Notes under the pieces: model-generated
Seen by the model: the letters and a program-made list of their open reading frames with translations, nothing else
Told to the model about the DNA's origin: nothing
The model's database searches: none
Assembly: GCA_025054935.1 (NCBI GenBank)
Contig: JANWZD010000002.1
Location: 16,149-80,148 of the forward strand
Source of the DNA: Dehalococcoidia bacterium
GTDB taxonomy: Bacteria; Chloroflexota; Dehalococcoidia; SpSt-223
Reading direction: 5' to 3'
DNA length: 64,000 nt
Made by a program: the position numbers and the translations under genes
Shown here: positions 54,120 to 62,331 of the stretch, piece by piece
How positions within the stretch are numbered: position 1 is the first letter of the stretch
Layout: each line of letters starts with the position of its first letter

Positions 54120-54884
54120 GTGCCGACCTACGAGCGCCTTTTTCTCCCGGTCAGTCTTGCTCTCGTCGGCCTTGCGTTCTCGCTCGTCGTGCAGCCGCCA
54201 TGGTTTTGGCTTGTCGCGGCGGCGGTAGTCGGGGTCGTGTGTGTGGGGACGGACTCGCTCGTGCGGTCCCATCCGAAGCACTACCTGCACGATGTCACCC
54301 AGTCGCTCTTCTTCTGGATTCTCCCGGCGCTGATTGCGCTGGGCGCTGCCCTCTTCCTGCGCCTCGTCGGCGGCGGACTGCCCGTTGTCGGCGGTCTTGC
54401 CCTCGCCGGGGTCCTCTTGACGCTGGTGATGCTCGCTGAGTATCTCTCGGTCGACCCGCGGGAAGCGACGTTTGCGGTCGCCCGCTTAGCGCTCAACTTG
54501 ACCACCTACCTGGCAGCGTTCGCCCTCTTTACCGCGATCTATGCCACCAAAGAGCGAAGCCTCTACACCGCGACGACCGCAACCCTCGTTGCCGGCCTGC
54601 TGTCGATCGAGCTGTACCGCTCGGCGGAGGCGCCGCCTTGGCGCATGTGGCTTTATGCTGCGATCACCGGCCTGATGGTCGGCGAAGTGACGTGGGGCCT
54701 GAACTACTGGCCGATTGGCGGCTTGGCTGGGGGAGTGATCTTGCTCCTCGTCTTCTACGCCATCAGCGGGCTGGTGCAGCATCACCTCCTCGGGCGGCTG
54801 AGCCGAGGCGTGGTGGTCGAGTTTGGGATCGTCGGCGCCGCGGGAATGGCCATCCTCGCGAACTCGAACTTCTGGGTGCGCTGA
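54120..54884 (+). CDS. Conserved multi-pass membrane protein (DUF5656-like)
   Basis: 254 residues with eight or nine transmembrane helices and short loops (RSHPKHYLHDVTQSLFFWILPALIALGAALFLRL; TTYLAAFALFTAIYATKERSLYTATTATLVAGLLSIELYRSAE). The pattern fits the DUF5656 group of uncharacterised Chloroflexota membrane proteins. The GTG start has a TAGAAT box six bases upstream. It overlaps the nucleotidyltransferase gene by TGATG, so they are co-translated. Confidence 0.6.
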   Translation: MPTYERLFLPVSLALVGLAFSLVVQPPWFWLVAAAVVGVVCVGTDSLVRSHPKHYLHDVTQSLFFWILPALIALGAALFLRLVGGGLPVVGGLALAGVLLTLVMLAEYLSVDPREATFAVARLALNLTTYLAAFALFTAIYATKERSLYTATTATLVAGLLSIELYRSAEAPPWRMWLYAAITGLMVGEVTWGLNYWPIGGLAGGVILLLVFYAISGLVQHHLLGRLSRGVVVEFGIVGAAGMAILANSNFWVR

Positions 54885-55387
54885 TGGGGGTGCGCACGCT
54901 CGCCGAGCTTATCCCTTGGCGCGAGGAACTGCGCCGCGCCGGCAAGACGCTCGTTCTGACAAACGGCGTCTTCGACCTGGTGCATGTCGGGCATGTCCGC
55001 TATCTTGATGCGGCGCGTCGTCTCGGCGATGCGCTCGTCGTCGCTGTCGACAGCGACGAGTCGGTGCGGGCCCTCGGCAAGGGAGCAGAGCGGCCGATCG
55101 TGCCGGCGGCCGAGCGCGCCGAAATCGTCGCCGCGCTGCGCTCCGTTGACGCCGCCGTGATCTTCGACGGCCCGACCGCCTGTGAGGTGGTCGCCGCGCT
55201 GCAACCAGATATTTATGTCAAAGGAGGCGACTACGCTGCCGGTGCCAAACCGCTCCCCGAGGCGGCAGTGGTGACACGCTATGGCGGCCGGGTCGCCTTT
55301 GTTGACCTTGTGCCCGGGCGCTCAACGACCGACCTCGTCGCCAGAATCCAGCGCCGCCTCGCCGACCAGCACCCGCAGCCGGGATGA
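54884..55387 (+). CDS. rfaE2: RfaE2-like nucleotidyltransferase (heptose-1-phosphate adenylyltransferase type)
   Basis: 167 residues. LTNGVFDLVHVGHVRYLDAARRLGDALVVAVDSDESVRALGKGAERPIVPAAERAEIVAALRSVDAAVIF has the HxGH signature and R-P-Ixx-xxR motif of cytidylyltransferase-fold enzymes. VKGGDYAAGAKPLPEAAVV matches the RfaE domain II (D-beta-D-heptose 1-phosphate adenylyltransferase). It could serve glycan synthesis; other heptose genes are absent. The start overlaps the upstream stop by TGATG. Confidence 0.85.
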   Translation: MGVRTLAELIPWREELRRAGKTLVLTNGVFDLVHVGHVRYLDAARRLGDALVVAVDSDESVRALGKGAERPIVPAAERAEIVAALRSVDAAVIFDGPTACEVVAALQPDIYVKGGDYAAGAKPLPEAAVVTRYGGRVAFVDLVPGRSTTDLVARIQRRLADQHPQPG

Positions 55388-56320
55388 CGCCTCTTGAACG
55401 AGCCGGACCAGGGCCGCATAGCGTGCTGCGTCGCGCGAGACATTGACGAGCAGCCCGAGGTCGTTCGGCGAGGTGGTGAGACCGTCCAAGTTGGCGAGCA
55501 CGCCCTCGATATCGAGGGCGTCCGCTCGGCTCGCGATCGTGTCGGCGAGCTGCTCGACCCCGCGCTGAAGCCGTTCCAGTTCGGCGCGCGCCGCCGCGCG
55601 CTGGCGTTCGGCAGCGCTCAGGAGCGCTTCGAGCCGGCCGGCGACGTCGTTCATCGCGGTCACATCGCGCTGCAAGTCGGCGACGCGCGCGGCGAGGGTC
55701 GTCAGCATCGTTCGGGCCTCGGCGACCGCGTCAGCAGCGGCCAATTCACTCGGCGCCGGCGCGGCCGCGGACGGGACGGCAGCTGCGCCGGCGCCCGCCT
55801 CTCCGCTCGCGCTTTCCGGCATCGGAGCGGCGCGCTGCGCCGGCTCAGGCGGTTGCGCGGGGAGCGGCTGCTCCCACGAGACACGTTCCTCACCTGAGAA
55901 CGCGGGGCGGGAGGACCACCCGCTCGGCGCAGCGTCGACAGCCGTGAGACCGCTCTCGACGGCAGGAGGGGCACTAGCCGAAGGAGGTTCGACGAGCGTT
56001 GCGCCGAGGTCTTCGGTGAATTGCAGATGAACCTCTCCCACCTGAATGATGTCGCCGGAGCGTAAGAGCACAGGACCGCTGATTGCCCGCTGATTAACGG
56101 CGGTGCCGTTAGTGCTGCCGAGGTCTTCGATCAGAAAGTTGCCGTCGGAGAAGAAGATACGGGCGTGGCGGCTCGACACCGTCGGGTGAGGGATAACGAT
56201 GTCGCAGCCAGGCTGGCGGCCAAGGACCTGCTCCGCTTGACGCAGCGCAAAGTCCGCGCTCGCCCCGCGCTGCTCGCTGAGGACAGTCAATCGCGCCTCG
56301 CGTCGGATGTTGCCGTACAT
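55322..56320 (-). CDS. FHA-domain protein with coiled-coil tail
   Basis: 332 residues. The FHA domain (about 25-105) has VLGRQPGCDIVIPHPTVSSRHARIFF and EDLGSTNGTAVNQ, the phosphothreonine-binding Arg, Ser and Asn-Gly residues. A Pro/Ala-rich linker and a C-terminal coiled-coil region (from about 205, EARTMLTTLAARVADLQRDVTAMNDV...) follow. It binds phosphothreonine peptides, perhaps targets of the kinase at 28285. ATG at 56320 has GAGAGGA upstream. Its end overlaps the convergent nucleotidyltransferase by 66 bp. Confidence 0.85.
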   Translation of the reverse strand: MYGNIRREARLTVLSEQRGASADFALRQAEQVLGRQPGCDIVIPHPTVSSRHARIFFSDGNFLIEDLGSTNGTAVNQRAISGPVLLRSGDIIQVGEVHLQFTEDLGATLVEPPSASAPPAVESGLTAVDAAPSGWSSRPAFSGEERVSWEQPLPAQPPEPAQRAAPMPESASGEAGAGAAAVPSAAAPAPSELAAADAVAEARTMLTTLAARVADLQRDVTAMNDVAGRLEALLSAAERQRAAARAELERLQRGVEQLADTIASRADALDIEGVLANLDGLTTSPNDLGLLVNVSRDAARYAALVRLVQEASSRLRVLVGEAALDSGDEVGR

Positions 56321-56429
56321 GAGTCCTCTCTTCTCGTCGTTCCGCCAGAATGGGGACGCCTGCGGCCCCTCCTCGGTTCCGCGCTTCAGTCTAACGGAGT
56401 TCGGCCTTGTCGGTTCAGGCGGTATCACT

Positions 56430-56729
56430 TGCCCTCCCTCGGCGAGGGCGTCTCAACGGATGCCGGCAGCGGCGGCACCGGAATGAGGTGGCCGCCGGCT
56501 GCTGGAGCGGCTATCCAGCAGCGTGCTGAGAGGCTGCTGACGCGCTCGCGCCGGCGTTGGGCGGAATAGGCGTTCTGCCTGCTCGCGCGCGGGCGGGGCT
56601 GGAGCGCGCTTAGGACGAGCGCGTCGACTGGCCCAAGGGCGGTCTTCGCCGCCCCGGAAAGACTGTCCAGCGAGCATCGGCGGGCGCGCCCCTGCAGGGA
56701 GCGGGCCCTGCCGCTCGTGCTCGGAGGGG
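56430..56729. other. Intergenic stretch without a supported gene
   Basis: No frame here looks coding. The only structure seen is the GC hairpin at 56694-56711, downstream of the tRNA. Confidence 0.4.
56694..56711 (-). terminator. GC hairpin downstream of tRNA-Phe
   Basis: GCAGGG and CCCTGC pair around a 6-nt loop about 20 nt after the tRNA 3' end. No U-run follows, so a terminator or processing signal is only possible. Confidence 0.3.
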
Positions 56730-56805
<76 letters not shown>

Positions 56806-57201
56806 GGGAGGAAGAACAATCCCCCGCTCCCGCGGGGGCGCAAGAATCGTAGCGAAGCGCTTCGCATCTCGTCAACCGCCGGATGGTGAGCCCCTCGCAG
56901 GCGAGCCGGGGTCGGTGGTCCGCGCGGTGCGGCGGCCGCGCCCACCGCGCCTAGGCCGGCCTGCGCCTCGTTCGCCCGACGAGCACCGGTTGCCCGCCCA
57001 TTCTCCCGGTCAAGCCAGAGGCACTGCAGCGAAGGGCAGACGGGGAGCCCTGTCGCGCTGCCGTCTCAGCGGCTTCTTGCCGCGGAAGTCCGACGCTGCC
57101 CGCGCGGCGTTCCTCCGCCTTGGGTGCCGGAAACGCGAGGGCTTGTCCGGAAGAGCGGCATCCGGGCAGACGGCGCTTCGTCCTCGCCGTGCGCCGCAAG
57201 C
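56806..57201. other. Intergenic stretch with a GC stem-loop, no supported gene
   Basis: CCCCCGC (56821-56827), loop TCCC, GCGGGGG (56832-56838) form a perfect 7-bp stem just upstream of the tRNA. The rest shows no coding frame; it should contain the tRNA promoter on the minus strand. Confidence 0.4.
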
Positions 57202-58062
57202 TCAGCGGCCCGCTCGAGCGAGCAGCCGCCGCGCTCGCGCCACGATCGGAGCGTCGATCATCATGCCGTCCAGCCCGATGGCCCCGAGCCCGCGCCGTTC
57301 GGCCTCCTCATATGCCTCGATGATGCGCTGCGCCTGGGCAATCTCGTCTTCGGTGGGCGCATAGCCGGCATTCACGATCGCAAGCTGAGCAGGGTGGATG
57401 CAGTAGCGCCCCTCAAAGCCGAGGTCGCGCGAGACGCGGGTGTCGGCGGCGAGCCAGTCGAGATCACGGTATTCGGGGTCGGGAGTGTCCAGCGGGATTA
57501 CGCCGGCTGCTTTACAGGCGAGCGCAACCCGCGCCCGTGCCGCGGCCAGCTGAGGGTTGTCGCGGGTGCGTGGGATGCCGAGGTCAGACGTAAAGTCTTC
57601 TGCGCCGAAGGAGGCAGCTAGGACGCGGGGCGATGCTGAGACGATGGCCTCGCAGTGCAGCACCGCCGCGGCTGTTTCGATCCAAGGCAGGATCGCGATC
57701 GACCGTGGCGGCAAACCCCGCAGGCGCTCCAGCAGGGTGAGATAGTGATCGACCTGCTGGACGACCGCGGGCGAGTTCGCTTTCGGAAGAGAGATGCCCG
57801 CAACGCCCGGCTGCACCACTGCGGCGAGGTCCTCCTCGAGCAGACCGGTTTCGAGACCGTTCACGCGGATGATCAGCGTCTTCACTGCCGCGGCCATTTC
57901 TGCGATCGCGCCGGCGACGAGTGTCCGCGCTTTCAGCTTGTCGTTCGACGCGACCGAGTCCTCAAGGTCGAGGCAGACCACATCGGCGGGGGCGCTCTTC
58001 GCCTTCTCGAACATCGGGGGCCGGATGCCCGGGGTGAAGAGGATGCTGACAAACCGCGCCAT
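57202..58062 (-). CDS. HpcH/HpaI aldolase / citrate lyase beta-like (CitE family)
   Basis: 286 residues. TIM-barrel CitE pattern: SILFTPGIRPPMFEKAKSAPADVVCLDLEDSVASNDK, IIRVNGLETG, GISLPKANSPAVVQQVD, ILPWIETAAAVLHCEAI and GAEDFTSDLG. This fits malyl-CoA/citramalyl-CoA/citryl-CoA lyases or thioesterases acting with Mg. It is divergent from a LysR regulator 84 bp away, which probably controls it. TTAAGGA precedes the ATG. Confidence 0.88.
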   Translation of the reverse strand: MARFVSILFTPGIRPPMFEKAKSAPADVVCLDLEDSVASNDKLKARTLVAGAIAEMAAAVKTLIIRVNGLETGLLEEDLAAVVQPGVAGISLPKANSPAVVQQVDHYLTLLERLRGLPPRSIAILPWIETAAAVLHCEAIVSASPRVLAASFGAEDFTSDLGIPRTRDNPQLAAARARVALACKAAGVIPLDTPDPEYRDLDWLAADTRVSRDLGFEGRYCIHPAQLAIVNAGYAPTEDEIAQAQRIIEAYEEAERRGLGAIGLDGMMIDAPIVARARRLLARAGR

Positions 58063-58132
58063 CGCACGTCTCCTTAAGAGAGGTTAATCTTCAATGGAGC
58101 CGAAGGGCTGATATCATTCCGCGCGTCAGACT

Positions 58133-58146
58133 TATACTGGATCGCG
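58133..58146 (+). promoter_or_regulatory. -10-like TATACT eight bases before the LysR gene
   Basis: TATACT (58133-58138) is followed after 8 bp by the LysR ATG (58147); no Shine-Dalgarno sequence, so the transcript may be leaderless. A TGATATCA palindrome (58109-58116) lies between the divergent genes and could be part of a LysR binding site. Confidence 0.5.
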
Positions 58147-59058
58147 ATGATCGACCTAGGCCAGCTGGAAGCGTTTCTGCAGGTCGCTGAGCACAGCAGC
58201 TTCAGTCGGGCGGCCGAGGTCCTGTTTCTGACCCAGCCGACAATCAGCGCCCGCATCCATGCGCTCGAACGCGAGCTTGGTGAGTTGCTGTTCGAGCGCT
58301 CAAGCCGCTCGGTGCGGCTGACGGAGGCAGGGCAGACCTTTCTCCCCTATGCGCGCCGCGCGCTTGAGACCTATCGCGAAGGGCGCGCCGCACTCGATGC
58401 GCTGCGGCAGGCCCAAGGGGGACGGCTGCGGATTGGCGCGTCGCGTGTCTTCGGCACTTACCTGCTGCCCGACATTCTGCAGGCTTTCAAGGCGCGCCAT
58501 CCGGGCGTCAGTCTCGCGGTGCGGACGGCACGCTCGGCGCAGATGCTTGAGCTTCTGCTTAGCGGCGAGATTGAGGTCGGTCTGACGCGGTTTATCGATC
58601 ACGACGAAGTGATCACGATAAAGCTCGCGGAGGACCCCGTCTACCTCGCAGTTCACCCCGACGATCCCCTCGCCTTGATGGAGGAGATGCCGCTTCGCTC
58701 CCTTGTTCGTGAGCCGCTCATTCTCTACGAACCGGACTCAAGCTACTACAGCCTCATCCTGAGCATGTGCCGCGACGCCGGCATCACCCCCGACATCTTC
58801 ATGGAGCTCGACGAGATTGAGGGGGCGAAACAGATGGTGGCGCGCGGTCTGGGCGTCTCGATTCTGCCGCTCTGCGCAATGCGCGAAGAGCTGCGCGCGG
58901 GCGTGCTGAAGGCCGTGCCGCTGAAGGGCGACCCGCGCAGTACTCCTATCTGTCTGGTCTACCGCAAACGTTCGCAAGCGAGCTATCTCGTCGATGCCTT
59001 TGTCAAAGTCGCCGCCGAGCAGTTCCGCGAGCTCTCGGAGGCGGCAGTTCCCTCGTAA
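58147..59058 (+). CDS. LysR-family transcriptional regulator
   Basis: 303 residues. The N-terminal HTH is LEAFLQVAEHSSFSRAAEVLFLTQPTISARIHALERELGELLFERSSRSVRLTEAG. The effector domain (about 90-295) begins RLRIGASRVFGTYLLPDILQAFKARHPGVSLAV, as in CysB/CbbR-like regulators. It is divergent from the CitE-like gene, the usual arrangement for a LysR regulator and its target. The effector is unknown. Confidence 0.92.
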   Translation: MIDLGQLEAFLQVAEHSSFSRAAEVLFLTQPTISARIHALERELGELLFERSSRSVRLTEAGQTFLPYARRALETYREGRAALDALRQAQGGRLRIGASRVFGTYLLPDILQAFKARHPGVSLAVRTARSAQMLELLLSGEIEVGLTRFIDHDEVITIKLAEDPVYLAVHPDDPLALMEEMPLRSLVREPLILYEPDSSYYSLILSMCRDAGITPDIFMELDEIEGAKQMVARGLGVSILPLCAMREELRAGVLKAVPLKGDPRSTPICLVYRKRSQASYLVDAFVKVAAEQFRELSEAAVPS

Positions 59059-59093
59059 TCGATAGAGGCCGCTCATCAAAGGAGCACAGTCGA

Positions 59094-59116
59094 CGACATT
59101 TTTCGTATCCTTCTCC
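59094..59116 (+). repeat. Motif shared with 9734-9755, upstream of the SirB-like gene
   Basis: CGACATTTTTCGTATCCTTC matches the copy at 9734 closely and sits about 25 bp before the next start codon. It may contain the promoter (TATCCT). Confidence 0.35.
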
Positions 59117-59140
59117 CAGCTTTGCGAGAAGGAGTGTTGC

Positions 59141-60064
59141 GTGGCGCGAGTCGGCTTGCTCAGTGTGTCTCACGGTCTTCCGGCAGGACCGGATGCGATG
59201 AAGCATCCCGTGAATGTGTTTCTCAAGGAATACCTCGAAGGCCTCAACTTGCCGGTGCCCTACGTCCATGACTACTGCCAGATCCCGGCTCGGCTCCAGC
59301 CGGCTATCGATCAGCTGACTGACCAAGGCGTCGATACGATCGTGGTCACCTTTCTCTACCCCACTTCAGTGAACCGCGAACTGCAGAACCCGCGCGCAGA
59401 ACTGGGGTTTGCCGAGCCGCCCCAAGGCTGGAAATTCCCCTTCAATCCTGTCAAGACGAACGCGCGCATTCTCCTCGGACGGACGCTCGGCAGCCACCCC
59501 TTGCTGGCGGACATGATCGAAGATCGGCTGCGCGCGGTTTCAACGGATCCCGCGAACGAGGTGGCGCACTTCATTATTCACGGCGATCAGGCGTATCCCT
59601 CTCATTGGCTTCACGAGCAGAAGTCGGAGGAGCTCGCCATTTTGCTGCGCCGCCGGGGGATCTGGGCGGATGTGACGTGGTCAACGTTCTACCCCAAGCC
59701 GAACACAGAAGAGGTCTGCCGCGCAATCCTCGAGCGGACCGGCAAAAAGATCGTCGCCACGACCACGATGCTCGAAGACACCTATTTCAACCGCGAAAAG
59801 CTTCCTGCTGGTCTCTTCGCTCTGCCCGAGGGCACCTACGCCTTCAATCCGGAGCCGCTTTTGCCCCATCCCGCAATCCGGCCCTATCTCCTCTTCTGTC
59901 TCGCCGAGACGCTGCGCGAGCACGGGCTGGACGAACTGGTGCCCGACGAGGCTCGCGGCTGCTGGTGCACGCGCGCGGACTGCAAACTGAATGCTGACCC
60001 GCGGGTCCATCGGGAGGAGCGCCCGCTGGCGTGCCTCTCGGTCGAGTGCGGCTGGCCGCGCTGA
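59141..60064 (+). CDS. Sirohydrochlorin chelatase-like (CbiX/SirB-fold) protein with Cys-rich end
   Basis: 307 residues. The N-terminal VGLLSVSHGLPAGPDAM resembles the chelatase-type strand-loop of CbiX/SirB/HemH folds, and two alpha/beta halves follow (TIVVTFLYPTSVNRELQ; VAHFIIHGDQAYPSHWLHEQKSEELAILLRRRGIW). The end carries CWCTRADCKLN...CLSVECGW, four or five Cys that might bind a metal or cluster. Substrate unknown; a chelatase or tetrapyrrole-binding role is inferred weakly. The start is GTG with AGAAGGAG upstream. Confidence 0.5.
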   Translation: MARVGLLSVSHGLPAGPDAMKHPVNVFLKEYLEGLNLPVPYVHDYCQIPARLQPAIDQLTDQGVDTIVVTFLYPTSVNRELQNPRAELGFAEPPQGWKFPFNPVKTNARILLGRTLGSHPLLADMIEDRLRAVSTDPANEVAHFIIHGDQAYPSHWLHEQKSEELAILLRRRGIWADVTWSTFYPKPNTEEVCRAILERTGKKIVATTTMLEDTYFNREKLPAGLFALPEGTYAFNPEPLLPHPAIRPYLLFCLAETLREHGLDELVPDEARGCWCTRADCKLNADPRVHREERPLACLSVECGWPR

Positions 60065-60170
60065 GTGACGCGAGGAAGGCCGGCTCCGTGCGCCGGTGAC
60101 CGTCAGCAGCGTGGCAGGCGCTGAGGCCGGCGTTCCTCGCGCTCGGCCCGTGGGCGGCGGGATGTCAGGA

Positions 60171-60200
60171 TTGACATGTTTCGCCGCTTCTTCGTAGCCT
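60171..60200 (+). promoter_or_regulatory. Promoter of the small protein gene at 60230
   Basis: A perfect -35 TTGACA (60171-60176) and an 18-bp spaced TAGCCT (60195-60200) precede the gene, giving a leader of about 20 nt with GAGGAGG. Confidence 0.5.
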
Positions 60201-60229
60201 TGGCGTGATCTTCCTCCGAGGAGGCAACT

Positions 60230-60643
60230 GTGGCAATCAAGCTGTCTGAGCTTTTTCCCCGCCTGCGCGACCTCGGGACGGTGCGTCTCGTTTCAAACAA
60301 TGGGACAGCAGTGCTCGAGTTCAACACGGTTATCGAGGATGTCTCTCTCGGCCCGCGCAGCTGGAACTTCAACCGTGACGGGAAGGAGTTCCATCTCTAC
60401 AAAGACAAGGTAAAAGCGGTCACGTTCTTCTACGGGGAGCATCCTCGCTTCAAGCGGATGCTTGGCGAGATCGACTTTCTCGACGAGGCGGGCAATGTCG
60501 GGATGATGCTCTTCCTTGCGGAGAATGCGGACGACCCGAATAACCCTGCCGTTCAGGCGATGCAGCGCCTTATCGCGGACTACGGTGAGCGTGCCGACGT
60601 TGAGGAGGAGAGCGCGCCGGCCGCCCCCGCCGCCGCTCACTAA
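60230..60643 (+). CDS. Conserved protein, possible heme-handling fold; function unknown
   Basis: 137 residues. Core: LGTVRLVSNNGTAVLEFNTVIEDVSLGPRSWNFNRDGKEFHLYKDKVKAVTFFYGEHPRFKRMLGEIDFLDEAGNVGMMLFLAEN. The alternating beta pattern loosely recalls the HemS/ChuX heme-utilisation fold, but I cannot confirm this. An Ala/Pro-rich tail ends the protein. Start GTG with GAGGAGG six bases upstream. It precedes the UGSC pair by 10 bp and might be in one transcript with it. Confidence 0.55.
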   Translation: MAIKLSELFPRLRDLGTVRLVSNNGTAVLEFNTVIEDVSLGPRSWNFNRDGKEFHLYKDKVKAVTFFYGEHPRFKRMLGEIDFLDEAGNVGMMLFLAENADDPNNPAVQAMQRLIADYGERADVEEESAPAAPAAAH

Positions 60644-60652
60644 AATGCGGAT

Positions 60653-61642
60653 GTGGACCTGATCGAGCAGTGCTACGCTGAAGGCTGGACCGACGGCCTG
60701 CCCGTCGTCCCGCCGACGCGGGAGCGCGTCGATGCCATGCTTGGCGGCCGCCCGCCAGACGAGGTGGTCGCCGTCCTCCCTCCTTCCGGCGCGGAGGCGA
60801 CCCTCGAGAAGATTGCCGCCAATGCCGTCATGGCGGGCTGCTTGCCGGCCTATTTTCCGGTCGTTGTTGCGGCGGTGCGGGCGGCCGCCGACCCGGCGTT
60901 CAGCCTCGAAAGCGTCCTGACGACGGTCCATTCGCAGTGGCCGCTTGTCCTCGTCAATGGGCCGGTCATCGAGCAGCTGGGCTTCACGACTGGAGCGAAC
61001 GCGCTCGCCGGCGGCGCGCGGGCGAACGCGACTGTCGGCCGCGCCGTCAGCTTGGTTATGCGCAATATCGCCGGCGCCCGCGAAGGCGGCCTCAATCCGA
61101 AGACCCTTGCCCATCCGGGCAGGTACAGCTTCTGTCTTGCCGAGGCGCACAGTGCCTGGACGCCTCACCATGTCGAGCGCGGCTACGCGCCGGCGACGAG
61201 CACGGTGACGCTCTTTGCGGCCGACGCGCCGCTCTGTCTCGCGGTGCTGAATGCGACGCGGCCTGAGCAAATCCTCGGCACCATCGCCGACGCGCTGCCG
61301 ATTGCCGGCACCTACAATCTCGTCTTTGGCGGCGAAGTGCTGGTCGTCTTCAGCCCGGAGCACGCCGCGATCTGCGCCGGGATGAGCAAGGCCGATATTC
61401 GCGCTTGGCTGTTTGAGCACGGACGCCGGCCGGTCCGAAGCCTCGCGGGGCTCGGTGTCCTTGAGACGGCGGAACTGCTCGGCCGGCGCGAGCGGCTTAC
61501 CGACCCGGACCAGCTAGTGGGACCGGTCCGCTCCCTAGAGAGCATCCGGATCGTGGTCGCCGGTGGGGAGGTGGGCGGCTACACGGCGCTCCTCTTCTGC
61601 AGCGGCCGCAGCGTCTGTGTTCCCATTGAGGAGGAAGGATGA
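60653..61642 (+). CDS. Partner protein of a UGSC-family protein (uncharacterised)
   Basis: 329 residues. LIEQCYAEGWTDGLPVVPPTRERVDAML at the N-terminus is typical of proteins encoded next to or fused with UGSC-motif proteins. Other conserved-looking parts are LEKIAANAVMAGCLPAYFPVVVAAVRA, RANATVGRAVSLVMRNIAGA and MSKADIRAWLFEHGRRPV, with Cys at several places. The start is GTG; TAAAAT lies six bases upstream and no ribosome site is seen. It overlaps the UGSC gene by ATGA. Biochemical role unknown. Confidence 0.65.
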   Translation: MDLIEQCYAEGWTDGLPVVPPTRERVDAMLGGRPPDEVVAVLPPSGAEATLEKIAANAVMAGCLPAYFPVVVAAVRAAADPAFSLESVLTTVHSQWPLVLVNGPVIEQLGFTTGANALAGGARANATVGRAVSLVMRNIAGAREGGLNPKTLAHPGRYSFCLAEAHSAWTPHHVERGYAPATSTVTLFAADAPLCLAVLNATRPEQILGTIADALPIAGTYNLVFGGEVLVVFSPEHAAICAGMSKADIRAWLFEHGRRPVRSLAGLGVLETAELLGRRERLTDPDQLVGPVRSLESIRIVVAGGEVGGYTALLFCSGRSVCVPIEEEG

Positions 61643-62172
61643 ACAGTCCGACGCTCGTCAGCCCGCTTGCGGAGCGGTTTCAGTCCCGGCCGCCGGCCGC
61701 TCCCCGCCGGCTGGCCGGGACCGACATCGCCCTGATCGACAGTATGCTCAATCCTGCTGCGGGCTGGGGCCAAGCCCTGCTCGACGGCGCGGCACAGGCG
61801 CTCGCTGCCACCGGGGCGCGCTTTGGCCGCGAACGGCGCGCCCCGCTCGCCGGGGCCCCGGTCGACGACTGGGCTGATGCGCTTGCATCGCGCTACGCCG
61901 CCGCTGTCATCGCGGTCGGGGACTGAGCGACGTGCACTTCGCGCAGTGTGCGCGACGGCATTGCGCTGGGAAAGCGCGCCCTTCCCGTGATCGTTCTCCT
62001 GCCGCGCGGGCTCCTTGGTCTCGCGCGCGATCAAGCGGCTTTTCTCGGGGTGCCTGACTTTCCGCTTGCCGGCATCGAGCGCTCGCTCTACGGCTGTTCC
62101 CGCGAGGAGATTGTCGCCGCTGCTCTCGCCCTTGGACCGGTAATCCGGCGGGCGCTGAACGCCGAGGCATAG
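61639..62172 (+). CDS. UGSC-family selenoprotein candidate with in-frame TGA (Sec96)
   Basis: Read through, 177 residues. The frame has a single internal TGA at 61924-61926, codon 96, between VIAVGD and ATCTSRSVRDGIALGKRALPVIVLL. UGSC-motif proteins have GD-(U/C)-GSC-T followed by a similar helix, so TGA sits exactly at the Sec/Cys position (here U-A-T-C). Both sides of the TGA continue one alpha/beta fold in the same frame with the same codon use. A SECIS-like hairpin follows. The start overlaps the upstream gene (ATGA) with GAGGAAGG before it. Alternative: a nonsense mutation of a Cys codon. No sel genes lie in the window. Confidence 0.7.
61944..61968 (+). promoter_or_regulatory. SECIS-like hairpin after the in-frame TGA
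   Basis: CAGTGTG (61944-61950) pairs with TGCGCTG (61962-61968), three wobble pairs included, around an 11-nt loop whose second base is G. The loop begins 24 nt after the TGA, within the usual bacterial range. A competing hairpin, CGTGCACT (61931-61938) with AGTGTGCG (61945-61952), has a 6-nt loop 12 nt after the TGA. Confidence 0.5.
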
Positions 62173-62331
62173 CGCTCCCGCAGCAGCGCCGAGGCGCTCC
62201 CTCCGCTCAGGCTGGCATCCCCCCGCGCTGGCACGTCATGCTGCCCAAGCGGCGGGCTGTCGTCTCCGCTAAGGAGAAGCTGCCTGCGGTGAGTGCGGAG
62301 GTTCTTGCCCGGCGATCGGATGATCTTTTGC

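Noticed and set aside
56821-56838. GC stem-loop near the tRNA as an intrinsic terminator
   Set aside because: A perfect stem but no T-run on either strand; recorded only as structure.
61639-61926. UGSC gene read as a 95-codon gene ending at TGA
   Set aside because: The fold and frame continue past the TGA, and the TGA is at the Sec/Cys position of the family; a truncated or decayed gene remains possible but less likely.
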